From Zerene cesonia (lineage: Eukaryota > Arthropoda > Insecta > Lepidoptera > Pieridae), in contig NC_052112.1 in NCBI RefSeq assembly GCF_012273895.1, positions 4,402,001 through 4,466,000 on the forward strand: a stretch of DNA of 64,000 nt, in the 5' to 3' direction. Position 1 is the first letter of the stretch, and every line of letters begins with the position of its first letter. The notes beneath the pieces are model-generated. The model made no database searches. It was not told where the DNA came from and saw nothing but the letters and a program-made list of their open reading frames with translations. The position numbers and the translations under genes were made by a program. This document shows, in pieces, positions 25,201 to 40,200 of this stretch.

Positions 25201-28200
25201 AATTCAGCAACGTTTGGTTTAAAATGTTAACAAACACTAATTTTACCAAAGAATATAAATTTAATGAAAATATGTAGTAAACATCGTTGGACTGACAAAA
25301 ACAAAAAAAAGAATTTAAGCGATGTGTATTTTTTTGGAAACAACTTTCACATTGTTTGAAAAGAGAATACATTTGGGGTGCAGTTGTTGCACCCCAAGAG
25401 TCTGCGCCCCCGTCTATCGAATACAATAGTTCACACGAAATAATCGATAAACGTCTAATGTTTATTCGTATAAATAAATTTATTAATCTGTATTTATTAT
25501 CTCTTAGAATGAAATTTAGTTATTTTGCCACAGTATGTAGTACTTAATTCTGAAATATAAATAAAATAAAACTTCCGTAAACATTCGAATTCCAAACTCA
25601 AATGTCAACATTGTAGGTATTTGTTATCTGTCATAAAAAAAAACAAAATTTTTATAATCATTATGTTTGTGAGATATAAATGTGTTCGTATAATGTCATT
25701 GATTTTTAGACAAAAATAAGAGGGCGTTTGCTGTGATAAATCTGGTTTAACGTCATGAGTTTGCAGTTCGTATCTTCTCCCTTCAAGGTACTTCGCAAAT
25801 TAATATATATTGGTTACCCGCAACCAACGTTATGAAAATTGATGGCAGTGTAAAACCTATCTAATATTTACACTTCTGCTATACATTCGTCGCAGCAGAT
25901 TGTCAGGGTAATCTAAATATATATACTGGAAACAGAAATTGTAGTGTGTATAATAAATGCCTATATAATGAATTTATAAGAAAGAAGAAGGTACTTTTAT
26001 ATTATCAAATAAACTACTAAGTGCCGATATATGCTGTTTGAATTGTAATTTAGTTTGACTTTGCACGAGTTGATAGCTTATGAAACCAAACATTAGCCTG
26101 AATTTATTATCATACAATAGGTATGTAATAAGCACCACAAGAGAACTGCTTTTTATAAGCATTTAAACCATTTGTTATTGTGCATTCTAATATTCAGTTG
26201 GTACCTACGTATTAATTCTCAACACATTTCTACGCGAGACTTCTATTAAAGGAAATTTAATAAGGCTGTTGTGTAGACATTGATTACTTTATCTTTTATG
26301 TGTTATTATGAATGATATATATGTTTAAATATGTAGATAGTAATATTTGTAAAAATATTTGATAGGATTGCAAAGTATTAGCAAAATTATTTTTTTCAAG
26401 GCATTTCAAATTTGAATCCCAAATCGGTTAGAATTATCGTTTTACAGTATTTTTAGACGAATTCAAAAAGAAAAAGAGGTTCTCAATTCGACTGTATTTT
26501 TATGTGTTTGTTACTTCATGACTTTTTACTAGGTGAACTGATTTGATTATTCTTTTTATATTCAAAAGTTACTCTGTCATGAAGGCGTCTCTTTTTTTTT
26601 AAAAAACAATTATTGCATGTTTTTTAAATTTTCAATTGATTTTAAAACAGACAGTTTTACAACTTACTTATGTAAGTATAAATTTCAACCACAAAACCAG
26701 AATAATGCCCCTGTTTCCGTGATCGCTCCTTCCAGAGCTTATGCAGCTAATATTAAATTGACGTACTTACACACAAATTTTCATAGTTCATTGAGCATTC
26801 CATAATGGATGAGCATTACAAAGGCCAATACAAAGTACAGAATTACCAACGCTGGCTAATCCTATAGGCAGAAACGTGCATAAATTAGCATGAAACATAC
26901 GGCTATGTGTGTACAGCTCCGGTTGGCTCAACTTCCAAGAAAAGTAATTCTCTGTCACTTCAGAACAGCTGACACTTCGCAAAATTAACCTACTCTATTG
27001 TTGAATAACATGTTTTTCAATTTTTTTCAATCTTGATTTAATCATTAAGCTATTTATGCAATGTCACAATTTATTCAGTACGTTTATTTAAACATGTAAA
27101 GTGTATGCCATTTGATAAATATTTGATTGAATGTACATGATTGTTTTGTTATCTTTTTCAAAATGAACTGCATCCCTGCCAGTCGAATACAATACTTTTA
27201 ATCAATGCGTGAATTGCTGGATTTTGACAATGGCTTTTGGGACGATTTCATCCAATGACCGGAAGACATTATGCATGTATTCAATATTGGGAAGCTCTGA
27301 ACGTATAATGACTAGAGAGGCACATAGTAAATGATTTAACAACATACAAGTCAGATGTTGTAATAACATGAAATATTTTTATGTGTTTAATTATTTGCGT
27401 AATATTTTACTGAAAAACTGACAAATTATACATTGATGCGACGCTAAAGTACATTTAGGCATTATGTGTAAACTGTATTAGCAAAGCTTATGAAGCTTGC
27501 TTCGTGGCACTCTGTATGATTAATCCGATAATGTATCTAGGCCGTATATCCTATTAACACTTTACCATAATTATTAGAAATCATATGATATTAGGACTTA
27601 GTTGATGAATATGTATAAATTTTAAGATGTCTGCATTAATTTGTTGTCAAGGTCGATGCACTACGAATTATGGATAAGGAACCACCTATAATTAACCTTT
27701 ATTGTAACCCTTAGTTCTTTGAATGGAGACAATACTATGTAATGGCTCAGTCCCCTTCTTTTACCGTCAATAGACCAATTATTTTTATTGTGAGCACTTT
27801 CGCTTTAAACGTTTTATCGTTATAAAAGCACGATTTAAACTTGAGCATTCTTGTAATTGAGATGTATGCAGAAAATCGTTATTGATCTAAATAATTCGAT
27901 GATCTTCATGGGAATGACGATTGCACTTTGACCGATTAGCCGTTTGAAATTCCTGTTGTACCTACCTACCTGAATTGTTTGCAATCCTTGTAGTGTTTTG
28001 GGTAAACCATTTCAGAAATAACTAAAATTTCAATGAATATGATGATTATTGACGACTAAACTATAACTTCTATTTTTAAAAGGTATTCTACTGATGATGA
28101 TGTTAAAAATGAACTGAATTAAAATTATAGAAAAACCATTAAGGTAAAGCAAGACTGATTAGAGATAATAAACATAAGTTCGAAAATACAATGAGATCAT

Positions 28201-31200
28201 GAAATAATAAAATAAATATATGTAATCGAGTACTGTGATCTAGTGCTAAGAGATTGTATTAAGTCAAGCATGGGAAACACTAACTCAGGGCAAGGCCATA
28301 CGCGCCAGAGTAGTAAAAGTAGAAAATCTAGAAGCCTCCCTACATCTCCAGAAGTCAGAAGGTATAGTGTGTTTTAAAATATTCATCATTAAATCAATAT
28401 CAAAATACATTTCTCTTTTAATGTGAATAAAACATTATTATTATTATTACCTTTAGGTAAATAAAATCAGCAAGTGCATTAATTTTAGACGCCTTTCAAG
28501 AAATCAGATATAAATTTGCAAATATATTTTTGGGAAAATTTAAATTATTTGGAGTTTGACATTTAAAATTACGTGTAGTACATCAAATCAATTTGATTGT
28601 GAAATTTATAAAAATGAAAACTTCTAATTGTTCCTAAAATTCAATTATGTAAGAAATGTTAAGTGTACGTTTATGAGTTGTTCCATTAACAGTTCGTAAT
28701 ACCGAAACTTTTCACATCCTGAATCGAAGTTGGGGCCCGTTGATAAAACTCAATATCGAAGTGAAATTAAGAGCATCTAGTCCACTTAGTAGATGTGATC
28801 TAAAAATACACCAAGCCTGATTCAAGTCACGGTTCGTCGATCTTTTACAGCGCGAAGCATATCATCAATAGTGATCTTTGATCTTACCGTGTAACATGCA
28901 ACATTAGTAAACAATAAATAGGGATTACTTTTCTTTAGACTCAACTGATATGGGCGTGAGGCGAACATGACATTTTGACATTTGTCACTTTCCAAGATTT
29001 CAAAAGTGAGGTTGTGAGAATCATGTAGTGAGTGCATCACGAATTTTTTTTAATCTTAAATGTTGTTACGTTTCAGTCGTTCATACAGATTTATTGAAAG
29101 CGTTTTTTTCTGTATATAGGTGATATATATTTATTATTCAATTGTCGTATAGTTTATATTATTTTAATAAATTAGGTGTTTAGTCCATATTTTTATAAAT
29201 TAATGTTATAACAAATAGGTAAGATCTATAGAACATATGTGTGTCACGGATATAATTAATGAAAAATACCTATAAAATTAACTGTACTCTGATCATAAAC
29301 TGTTTTCTGAACGTACAACCGATCAACTTATGGCCAGCATTGCAATGTTTTAGACAAAATTTAAAGCCAAAAAAGCCACCACCAAAAATTTAGGAAACAT
29401 GATTATCTAAACGTCGTATATAATAAGATTTGAATTACAAGAAACTCAAAAACTACTCGCACGGTTTCAACAGTTTTTCGACCTACAGAAGCCTTATTTT
29501 TATAACAATGGCTACCTTTTAATTTATTTTTTACAGTCATTAGCCAGGCCGAAGGGATTATTGAAAATTTATATGTCTTTGTATAATCGTGATTGTATAC
29601 GTTCCATTACCGCCATCTAGTGTGGAGGAGTCGCTTTAACCCATCGAAAACTAACCATTCTAACGTGACGTCGAACGCAAATAATACGTCAGATTCCAAT
29701 CATTTTAAAATTTTGCTGATGTTTGAGCTTTGAAATATATAAGAAGTTACTATGTAACTCACTAAGAATATTATAATTGTAGAATCTAGGTACACCCACC
29801 TCATTAAATTGTTGTACCGCATAAGTAATCAGTTTCACAATACACACCTAGTAGATATTATATAAAATAGTCTCTGCTATAAATACAAAAGACTATAAGA
29901 AACAGTAAAAACATTATAAATGCAAAGCTCACTTGAATAAGTACGTAATATTTCACCTTACAATTGCTTCCTTGCGTATGTTTTATTATAAAATCGTGAC
30001 CACACCGGCGACTACGAAGGGCGACACATATCTAGGCGGTATTATTTTAATTTCTTTATTAAACATGGATGAATGTTAACGATAATATTACGATAATATC
30101 TTCGCATTTATTTGTATTGAAACAGGCTTATTTTGTGGGTAACTTAGAATTTTACTGTAAAAATAATAATAATACTCCCAGTATTCTACATTTTATATCA
30201 AACTGACCTACCCCCCACGTGGTATATATAGAGCCTGTAGTATTAAAGGATTCACGTATGTAAGGAACGGTCAAATAATTTAGAAATTGGTACGATAGTT
30301 TCTGAGATTGGCGCGCAAATAGACGAACAAACTCTTCAGCCTTATACGATTAGAATAGAAGATTGTACGACTTGGTTAGATATGAATTCTCGGATGGAAA
30401 GGTATTCAGATTTAAATATCGCCACAATTTTTTCACACAGGTATCTTTCTAACGATACTGCTATAGGCTCATAAACCTCTGACTGCGAAAAATAATACAT
30501 ATATAAAGAAATACTTAATTAACTTGTACTTTTTGGTACATACAACGATGGACTGAATATATCCCATGATGGTGTTTTTAGTTCTCATGTTATATATATA
30601 TACAGACTTGTACAAAATATGAGCTTACAAATAGTTCTTTACATTTGCTAACAAATCATTATTTTTCAAATGTACATACGACATAAGGTATCGTATTACC
30701 TTTCAACAACCGATTTATATATTATTTACGACTGGGCATTGTATTTCAAAATGGTATTAATTTTATACAGAATATAAATCACACGTAGAAAGTTGCGGTA
30801 CACGAACAACGTTTATTTATAATCTCTTAAATACATTTAATGTAAGTTAAGGCAAAATATGCATGAAAGTGAGAGCCATTTGAGTTGCTCAAGGTAGGTC
30901 TATGTTATTTTATCTCGTTTATGTATTTCTAGTATTGGTTGTTTTAAAGGCATCGGGATGTAACGACTCTAGCGACTTAGGGAAATAATTTTAATTTTTT
31001 TGATTTAAAAACAAGATCAGATTTTTACAGACATTTTTTTAAAGTGTAAATCCTAAGTAACGATATCAAACATTTTTATTAATTTTTGTGTGAATGTAAT
31101 TTTTACAAATTTTTGCTAATATATCATTTAAAATATTATTTTACGTATATATACAGCTAGCTGTTCGCCTCGGCTTCGCTCGTGGTACATATATATAGTC

Positions 31201-34200
31201 TAGCAGTCAGAAAGTCAGAAATTTACAAACGTTACTCTATATATAAGTATAGATTATAGGTGTACGCTACATAATCTTATGCTGAATTTATAAACATAAT
31301 ACAAATATTTACGTAATACTAAATGAAGCAAATATCTTGTAAACTAAAACTTGTAATCGCAATTAATGCAATAAAAAGACCCTTTGTTTTAAGTAAACAT
31401 ACGTCAAATGTCGCTAAATAGTATGTTATTAGAGTTGTTGTAATAATATGTTTATTGACAGGCAAGTCTCCGTGCTGCAGACGTCGATACCGCTGCCAGC
31501 TTCAGCGGCCGCGGTGAGACGTGCGCCGCCGGACAAACGACCACTGCCAGCCACCCCTGTTCACGGTAAAATTATATTTCTTCTTTTTTAGTTGACAGCA
31601 TATTTTAACTTTTTACTCCCGACTTAGACGTGTTACCACCGCTCAGTCTTCGAAAGTAAGAGAAAGAGTGATTGGTCTGGCACGGTAAGTAGACTGGTGT
31701 AGTAAGTACTAATATAGCATACTCGATATCGACTTTGTGTAGATAATAATTCATCAGGAAACTTTATGTAATATGCATCTGGCTCTCCCAAAACGGTTAA
31801 GGGACACTATACTATATTTTATAAATTTTCTAAACCATGCATTTTTTCTCATCGAAGTAATTGTGTTTGTTTTGACCTGTAATTATCATTGAAAGTATTT
31901 AAATGTTTATAATATGTTTAGTATACAGAGGCAAAGGTATTACGTAAATATTGATTAGGCGAGTCGTAGGTAATTAAAATAAACAAGCCGTGGTTTAAAA
32001 ATATACTGGTGTTTGAGTATTAAGCAAACACGTAAATTCTTCATTGTGAGAATATTATTTCAAACTGTAATTTGAAGTCTTCAAATCCAATGATTTACGA
32101 ATGCTGATGACATGACTAATTGTTAATTTTAAAACCTTTAAATGGATGGTTTGTAACATTACAGACGCAATAATATTTACATTTTCATTTCCATTTTAAC
32201 ATTGTGACTACCCATTTATTGCTACACAATGTAGTCACATTGTTGTCTCGTAAATAGTCTTGAAGAATAGGCTCTTCACATACGTAAGTTAACTTTTCGA
32301 TTAATAACCACTGCTAGGACATGTATTATAGTTAATAGTTCTTAATTTACTTATTTATTCTTAAGTTTTCACATGATTCACATTATTTTCACTTATTTTT
32401 TATTTTTTTGTTATGTAATATCTTGTGTTGTTTTTCACCATAACACTGCATTCATTAAATGCCTAAATATAATTGGTTTAATAATTTATTTTACCACAAT
32501 AATTCCTTTATTCTATGTATTCATTATACGAGTAAAATAATGAATTTTATTGGGATTTCGTATTTAATTATGAACTTTACATCCTGGCACTTAAAACTTA
32601 TCTTTTAAGAAAGTAAAAGACAAAGAAATCGTTCACTGACCTTACTAAGTGAATTCGTTATTCGCAGACCATTTGTAGACATCCATTATTGGAATGGATA
32701 CGTGTAATTCAATTTAGCAATTAGTTAATGGTATCTCGTGAAAGAACCCACTGTTTCACTTCATGATAAAAAAGTTGCGAAGATTTTTTCAAGTTCGTAT
32801 TCGTACTGTGAACTTTACTGAGTAGGAATTAATTTAACAACAAACTCGCTATAACATCCGTTGGTCATTGTTATAGACGCAATGAAAACACTAAGCCAGT
32901 TATTATGAATCTCGCGCATGGGAAGCGATAATCTAAGGATTTATTAGGTCCCACTGTTATCGTGTATCGTCTTGGTAGACAGATGCATCGTCAGTTGATG
33001 TGCACTGTCCAAAGCGAACACTCATTTCTCACTTATAATTAGCTATTCTGTTAAATTCTTAAGCCCTGTGAAGTTAGTGTTTGTTATAAGTTTCTCTTTG
33101 GTTGAGGTTTGTATCAATGCTGGAATAAACGATATTTCTGTTCGTAATAATAAGGTAATGTTAACTGTGGTTTATATTTAGATATACCTTATAGTAAAAG
33201 GCATGTATATATTTAAACTCTTATCAGTTTAACTATGCGTTAATAGTCAATATTGTTATGATAATATTTTTTATTTATTAAAGGGATCAAAATGCACATG
33301 TTAGATATTTTGTTTCATTTTAAATTATTTTGTATGGTATTTGAGATTATGGGATTCGTAAACAATTACATTATAAATATTACATTAGAATTTTAAACGA
33401 TAACGCACTATTTAGTATCGTCAATGAAGAACAGTGCATTTTTGCATATTTAATTTTTAACGTCAAAGTATTTTTTATTTGAAATACTGTATATTGGCTA
33501 TTTTGATGATTTAACGTTATGATATGATATTTTTAAAATGATGAGCCATAACCCATTGCGGTAAAATGATGGATGGGTGCAAATAAAGCGGATGGTCGTA
33601 GTATACATGGTAGGTACCGACTGTTGATTGAGAACGAGACCGTTGATTCGTTCTGATGACGCATTCGACTTCCTTTTGAAACTGCTGCCCTAAATTATTG
33701 GAATTCGTCTAGAGTATATCATTTCACAAATATTTGACCTTACATGCACTGACCCTGTGAAACATCTTTGTGCATATATGTTTATTTAAATATAAGGACC
33801 GAAAACGGTATGTCTGTCGTTTGCGTAAGCATTTCTTAAATTGGTATACAATATGGAATTTGTAAACAATAGAATTTTTGATAGATGTACACATAAACAT
33901 TATAGACATAGATTTACAATATGGGTACATTCCAGCACATTATAGGACGCTTTACTATACCCCGAGTTGAACATATATCTTAAAATACAATTAATTACAA
34001 CACATGTGAGACGATGATCCGAATTAGCGTAACTTTTGTAACATTTAAGGATTTATTTCATACTTAATTTAATATTTTTTTACTGAAATCAAATATCTTC
34101 TTACACTATTTTAAACTTTAAAAGACAAAACTACGTTTCAATGTAAAATGCCTCGTATTCATAATTATAAATTGGATAGTGTGGGCTTTAAAGCATGACG

Positions 34201-37200
34201 TCAGAATATTATTATTTTGTTTAACTATGTGCAATCAATAGAAGGGACCAAGTTTATAGAACTATACGCGATCAGCTGGCGTCCCCTAAATGAAAAAGTT
34301 TTTAAAGGGTCGCTAGGGGTCTCGGAGACCATATTAAATTTGGCTTCGATAACATACATACGATTATTGGTGGTAAACATTGTTTTATTCTAACATGACA
34401 ATCAGTTCAAGTCGTTCACCGATACTAAAATGTTGTGTTATAAATTATTCCATATTCCCATATCCACATAAATATAGACTGTATAAATTTTGTGTGAAAA
34501 TTAATTCCGTATTACATAAATGTCCATCACTGACTAAAGTTATTAAATCACAGGTGGGAAAAGTGGTTTGTCCGCAAGTTCAAGCCGTTCAACAAGCCCA
34601 CTGGGACATGGCGCAGTCAGTTTCATACCTCGGGCACCAGCTTCATCATCTGGGTGAGGATAATTGTTTTAAATGTACTTGTAAATGCTACTTAATGCAT
34701 TTATTTGACTTATATAATTATATATGACTTATATAATTATATTCATCTTTGAACAACTTTTTCTGTTTGCTATGTTACTAAATGCTTCCAAAGATACATT
34801 CTTACTTTAATACTCTTTACAGGTCAAGGCCGAACTCCTCTCTATTAACACCTGGCAGTAAGATCCCGTCATCGTTGTCCACTCAAACGCAACAACATTC
34901 CCCCAATGTATCGAATCATAATGGAACGCCAACCAAGCAGTCCATGTTAGATAAATTAAAATTATTTAATAAGGATAAAGTTAGTGCAGAAAAACAAAAC
35001 AGTAAAAGCTCCGCCGTTTCGAAACGCACAAGCTCGTCCAGCGGCTTTTCTTCGGCAAAAAGTGAGAGATCCGATTCTAGTTTAAGTTTAAATGAATCAT
35101 CACATATTCCAAATTCACATATTAAATCAAACTTAGTTGGTCCTAAAAATGTGAGGCATCAAAATGATACATTGAATAAAGATAAGAGCGGGAAAAGCGT
35201 GAAATCCAAACTAGTAGGATCGAAACCAGTTAAAGAGACATCAATGAATTTGAGCAAAGTAAACCCTAAGTCTAATAATAATGAGAAGTCTCGAAACAGT
35301 CCTAAGCTACCCGCTAGAGATAAAGAATCCAAGTTGGCTGCTCCAAAATCCGTTAGTAATACAAAATTAAATGTAATTGAAGACAACTCTAGAATATCAA
35401 AGCCAAAATTAGAATCAAAAATGGTTAAATTGTCGGGCAGTCAAGCGAAATTGAGTGATCCGCGAGCAGATAATACGACTGAAGGAAAACATACTGATAA
35501 CTCCTCGAAAGTTTCAAATAATCCTGCCCAATCACCTTCTCCAACGGGAGGACAAAATGTTCCATTACAAAATCATACTGGCATCCCAAAGCCTACAGCC
35601 GCTGTAAAAGGAACATCGAAGGTCTCTAAAGACGACAGGCACGTTATACAAAAGAATACAACTACACAGTTGAGTCCAATCCAAAGTAACTCAAGTTTGA
35701 ACTCCACAAATAATGTTGGCACTTTACCATTTACTAGAGAACAGTCTAATTTAAATAAAGAAACATCTCAAAAGCAAACACTAGCTGTTTCACCAATGCC
35801 GATGGTAAATTCTGCAAGTCAAAATCCATCTTCTCAGATGTCTGAAAGTTCACATTCCAATTCTACACATAGTACAACAGGCCAACAGTCCAATTCAAGT
35901 GACGGAAGCGTAATATACAGACCATCCAGTGAGTCTGGATCAGAAATATCAAAAAGTAATGTATCATCTAATAGGAAAATGGACATGAATGCGACATATA
36001 TAAGTAATGTCATCAATGAAGCTGAAATATCTGAAAAAGAAGCAGCTCAAAAAAGAATTCTAACTAGCCCAAGTGTAAAACAAATGTTTGACCAAAACAA
36101 AACACTCACAGAGGCTGATAGAAATGATAGTCGTTCTAGTACTCCATCTCACTGTAGAGATAATTCATTAGGTGAAGATGAAAACCCATTAATGAACGTA
36201 ATGCCAATGAGACCTTTGTTACGAGGATACAATAGCCATTTAACATTACCAATGAGAACTTCGGGTTTAGCACAAAAAAACGTAACTGGTTATCCTCATC
36301 ATGCTAATACTGTAAAAGCTAATTTTGGCAGAGAAAACGTAGGGTTACGCGAACGCCTTAACTTCAGCCCTGGATTTTCTAATCCCGATTACTGTGATTT
36401 AGAAATAGCGTCTGGATATATGTCTGATGGGGACTGTTTGCGAAGAATTAATGTAAATGAAATGGATTGTGGTCGGAGCAATGATATAATGGACGGCTAC
36501 ATGTCAGAAGGCGGCGCGTCCCTATACGGTCGTCGCATGAACTACCAGCAGCCCTCGCAACTTCAACAGTTAGATGAAAGGTTAGTGATATTTGTTGTGA
36601 TAACGTTGGGTATTAAGTGAAAAATAATTTTTCATGGAGTATTCAATCATTGAACATTATATGTATCTGTATCTCGAGGTAGGTTTGGAGATAAAATACA
36701 TATAAATATATACTATGTATCGTACATACATTGACACAACATAATGCTCCACAAGTGGTTGTCACAAGTATTATGTTTCCAATCTTCGCGATTATTCGCC
36801 ACATTCTTTATTTCCCCTTCAATATTAATAATTATCAATGACCAAAATTTGCTATGATATCAAATATTGTATAATTATATTATAGTCGTTTAATATTACC
36901 TACATTATATTAAAGCGAAATTAAAACAAATACATAAAACTAGATTAAGCTCGAAAATAATTAGGGCTGTGTATTATTGAATAGGAAGAGATATTATACA
37001 AACAAAGCATTTATAATTTGAACACCCGTACGATCTGCCATCTCCCAGCGAAGACTCACATAGCGCACTCACACTGTCGCATCGCACGGGGAGGGCGGGG
37101 TGGTCAAAATCGATACTCCTACGTCTCACGCCGTCCCTTCCCCGCGCATAACTATATACCACACCTCGACCCTAACCACCCACAATACCAATATTCAGCT

Positions 37201-40200
37201 ACCATAGTACTTATGAAACAAAAACGCTAAATAGATCATCCGATTCTAGTGATTTGATACATATTTCTTCACTATCAGAAAATCTAGCTTTACAAAGGCT
37301 TAATTTTTAATTGAACTTAGAGAAACGAAAAATAAAATAATTATCAATAGCATTTTTACTTTGAACATTGTTTTAATAAATCACAGCAAATTTATTACGT
37401 AAATAGCTTAAGAGGCTTTGAGCTTAATACATTGTATGGTACGCTGCCGGTTCCGATGGTGCCGGCAACGGCAGGCAGGGCGGGCGGCATTCGGCGCCGC
37501 GCTCTACGGGCGTGCGGGCGCGCCGACCCTCTGCCCGCTGCTAAATACACACGTGAAAAACTTTCTCGATTTCTGATAATGTAAATCTGGAACTGTAATC
37601 GATCGTGCCTCCGTCAGACGCACGCTCGCTCGAGCACGCCGGTCTCAGCTGCCGGCGCCGATCTTGGACCCCGTTTAACAAAGACTCAATGTGAAACGAT
37701 CGCGCCCGTCGCGAATCCTGTGAACTGCGATAAAACGTCGACTTACTCGCTCGTGTTAGTTATTAAGTGTTTCCTAGTCATTAGTGGTGGACCATATGCG
37801 TTGTGCCTTCTGTCGCATGTTATAATAGGCGGGAATATCGGACGTAGTTCATTTGCTAGATCGTGTAATAATACTGTTCGATAATAATTTTGTGAACGTT
37901 CTTATCAGTGTTGCCTTGCTATGTGTCTTTGCTTTTAGCGGTAGAATATAATATACGGTGCTTTGTAGATATTTTGTACTGGTGTTACTCATATACAACA
38001 TAGATTTTCGAAAGTGCTTAAACACAATGTGGGTAAGGATTTTCTTTACATTTTCTTTAAATTTAAATAATACACTTAATTTAATGTTATTTTTTTAATT
38101 AATATATACATATATAATATTTGAACTGAAATTTATGTGCCTCATATTTTTGCTACACTCGGAGCAATGACCTTGTTAACATGTGGATAATTATTATACA
38201 GTAAATATGCGTATGCCATCTGGTCACCAGGCTCAGTAGAGAAAAAACGAATTATTCAGCCGAATAAAACTAATATAAACCAATATTTACTATTTATTTG
38301 CAAAAAAAGTCATCATAAATAACACAGATTTATAATCGATGTCTTAATAATTCTTTAACATGATAATGTATCTGATCATAAAATGAGTTAAATGTGTCTG
38401 TTTTTGATAAATTAATTGCACAGTTCCGAAACAGTATGTTCAGCTTGTAATGTTTGGACCTCCGGTAATAATACTACGTTGTGTTTGCAATTGAGGGGAA
38501 ATTAAAATTCACCATAGTAATGGTTGCGGTCCCCTATATACTTGTAGGGTTTCATTGATATATAGAGCATGGAACATGTGTATTAAATACATATTTTACT
38601 GTTTGAAAATCGTGAGTGCTAATCAATCATGATAAAAGTCATATATAAACGGGTATCAATAAATTTGAAGTGGAATTTTGATAAATCATGCAAATAAATT
38701 AATATCAGTACTTGAGCCACATTTGGTATGCCTGCATGAAAGTCAAACATTATTTATAAGCATCAGAACAAAAGTATAAACATTGTAATTTTAGCACTGT
38801 ACTTTAGACGCAGTTTATAACGACTGACAATCGACTACAACTTGACTTGTAATCGATACCAGTTTACTTAAGCCTTATTCCTTACAATCGACGGAAGCGT
38901 TACCGTCTTAAACCTGAGTTAATGAGTAAAGACGTAAATACCTTTCACTGTTTTATAGTTGGCAATTGAGCTAGAATCTAAGGGAGACGAAGTAGTTTTC
39001 GAAGAGCCTTATCTTAAGAGTTATTATTTTGTGGATTCACTACTAAAATAATAAATGCGAAAGTTACTCTGTCTGTTTGCCTGTCTTTCGCTTTTTCATG
39101 ACCAAACCATTGACCCGGTTGGGTTTAGATGAAATTTATTACAGAGGTAGTTCGAGATCCGACAAAGGCTTTTTATCGCGCAAATTCTATGAAACTACTA
39201 AAAATACAGTATTGTGAACTATGCGGGGAAAACCCCGTGACTGTCTTTTCCTTTGACTACGCGGGCGAAAGGTTCAAGCGAAAAACTAGCAATATTATTA
39301 ACATACAATTCGGAAAATCTAAGAATGAATGAAATTTTTTTACTGATATAACTGCGTGAACTAATATTTTCACCAATACAAAGAATTCGACAAATATGAT
39401 GTTGCTACGTACTATCATGGACCAATAGTTGTACTATTGTATTACTTACATATATTTCAACTTAGACTGTTATCGACTGACTTACATACTCAGAACTTCT
39501 TCCATATCTTCCTGAGTAGATAGATATTGTTTGACTTTTGTCGAATCAACTCGATGTTATGTGAAATAAATCAGTATTCATACATCGTAGAGCCATGCCA
39601 CAGTTAATGGAAATAATCGAGAGGAAAAGTATTCTCAATTTGCGATAAGCAATTTTTATCAAACTATACACAATGCAGTTGGATGATAGTATAAATCAAT
39701 AAGTTTACAAATATCTAACGATGAAAGTCGTTGAATGATTGCTAGTATAAAACATGCACACACATATATATTTGAATAAGATTTGGCATTTAATATAATT
39801 ATTCAGTGGTCTCTCGACATGGATGTCGAGTAGTCTAGAGTCTAGACGGATCGAAATACGAAAGTTTTCTAAGGATTAATTAGGTATTTTTTCATAAGTT
39901 GTTCTATGACAATTTGCAGTATAATATTTATAACAGCTCCATGTTCAAAAGTTCAATTACGATTTAAGAGTCCTTATTTTTCTACTCTATTAGTCGTAGT
40001 TTGTATCACATATAGATAAAAATAAATATAAGGTAGGTAGGTGCGGGTGCCTGAACCCTTCATCATCATCATCATCATCAGCCCATATATGTTCCCACTG
40101 CTGGGACACAGGCCTCCTATGAGGGTTGCAAAAGCAGTGATGGCTCAGTGGTGAGAACCTCGGACTTCAAAATCCATAAGTCGGGGTTCGAGACCGGGCG

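Noticed and set aside
25370..25396. Short GGGGTGCA...TGCACCCC hairpin
   Set aside because: A 10-bp stem of this kind is expected by chance or as transposon debris; no further support.
37018..37230. 70-codon plus-strand frame and 62-codon minus-strand frame in a GC-rich block
   Set aside because: Both frames are open over the same GC-rich sequence, lack recognisable domains and a convincing start or splice sites. A promoter-like island explains them better.
39129..39332. 67-codon open frame with CELCGENP
   Set aside because: Most of it lies within a Helitron-like repeat whose copies elsewhere do not keep the frame.
40139..40195. tRNA-like A and B boxes
   Set aside because: They are the Pol III promoter of the SINE head. 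No tRNA cloverleaf with acceptor stem is formed, so it is not a tRNA gene.
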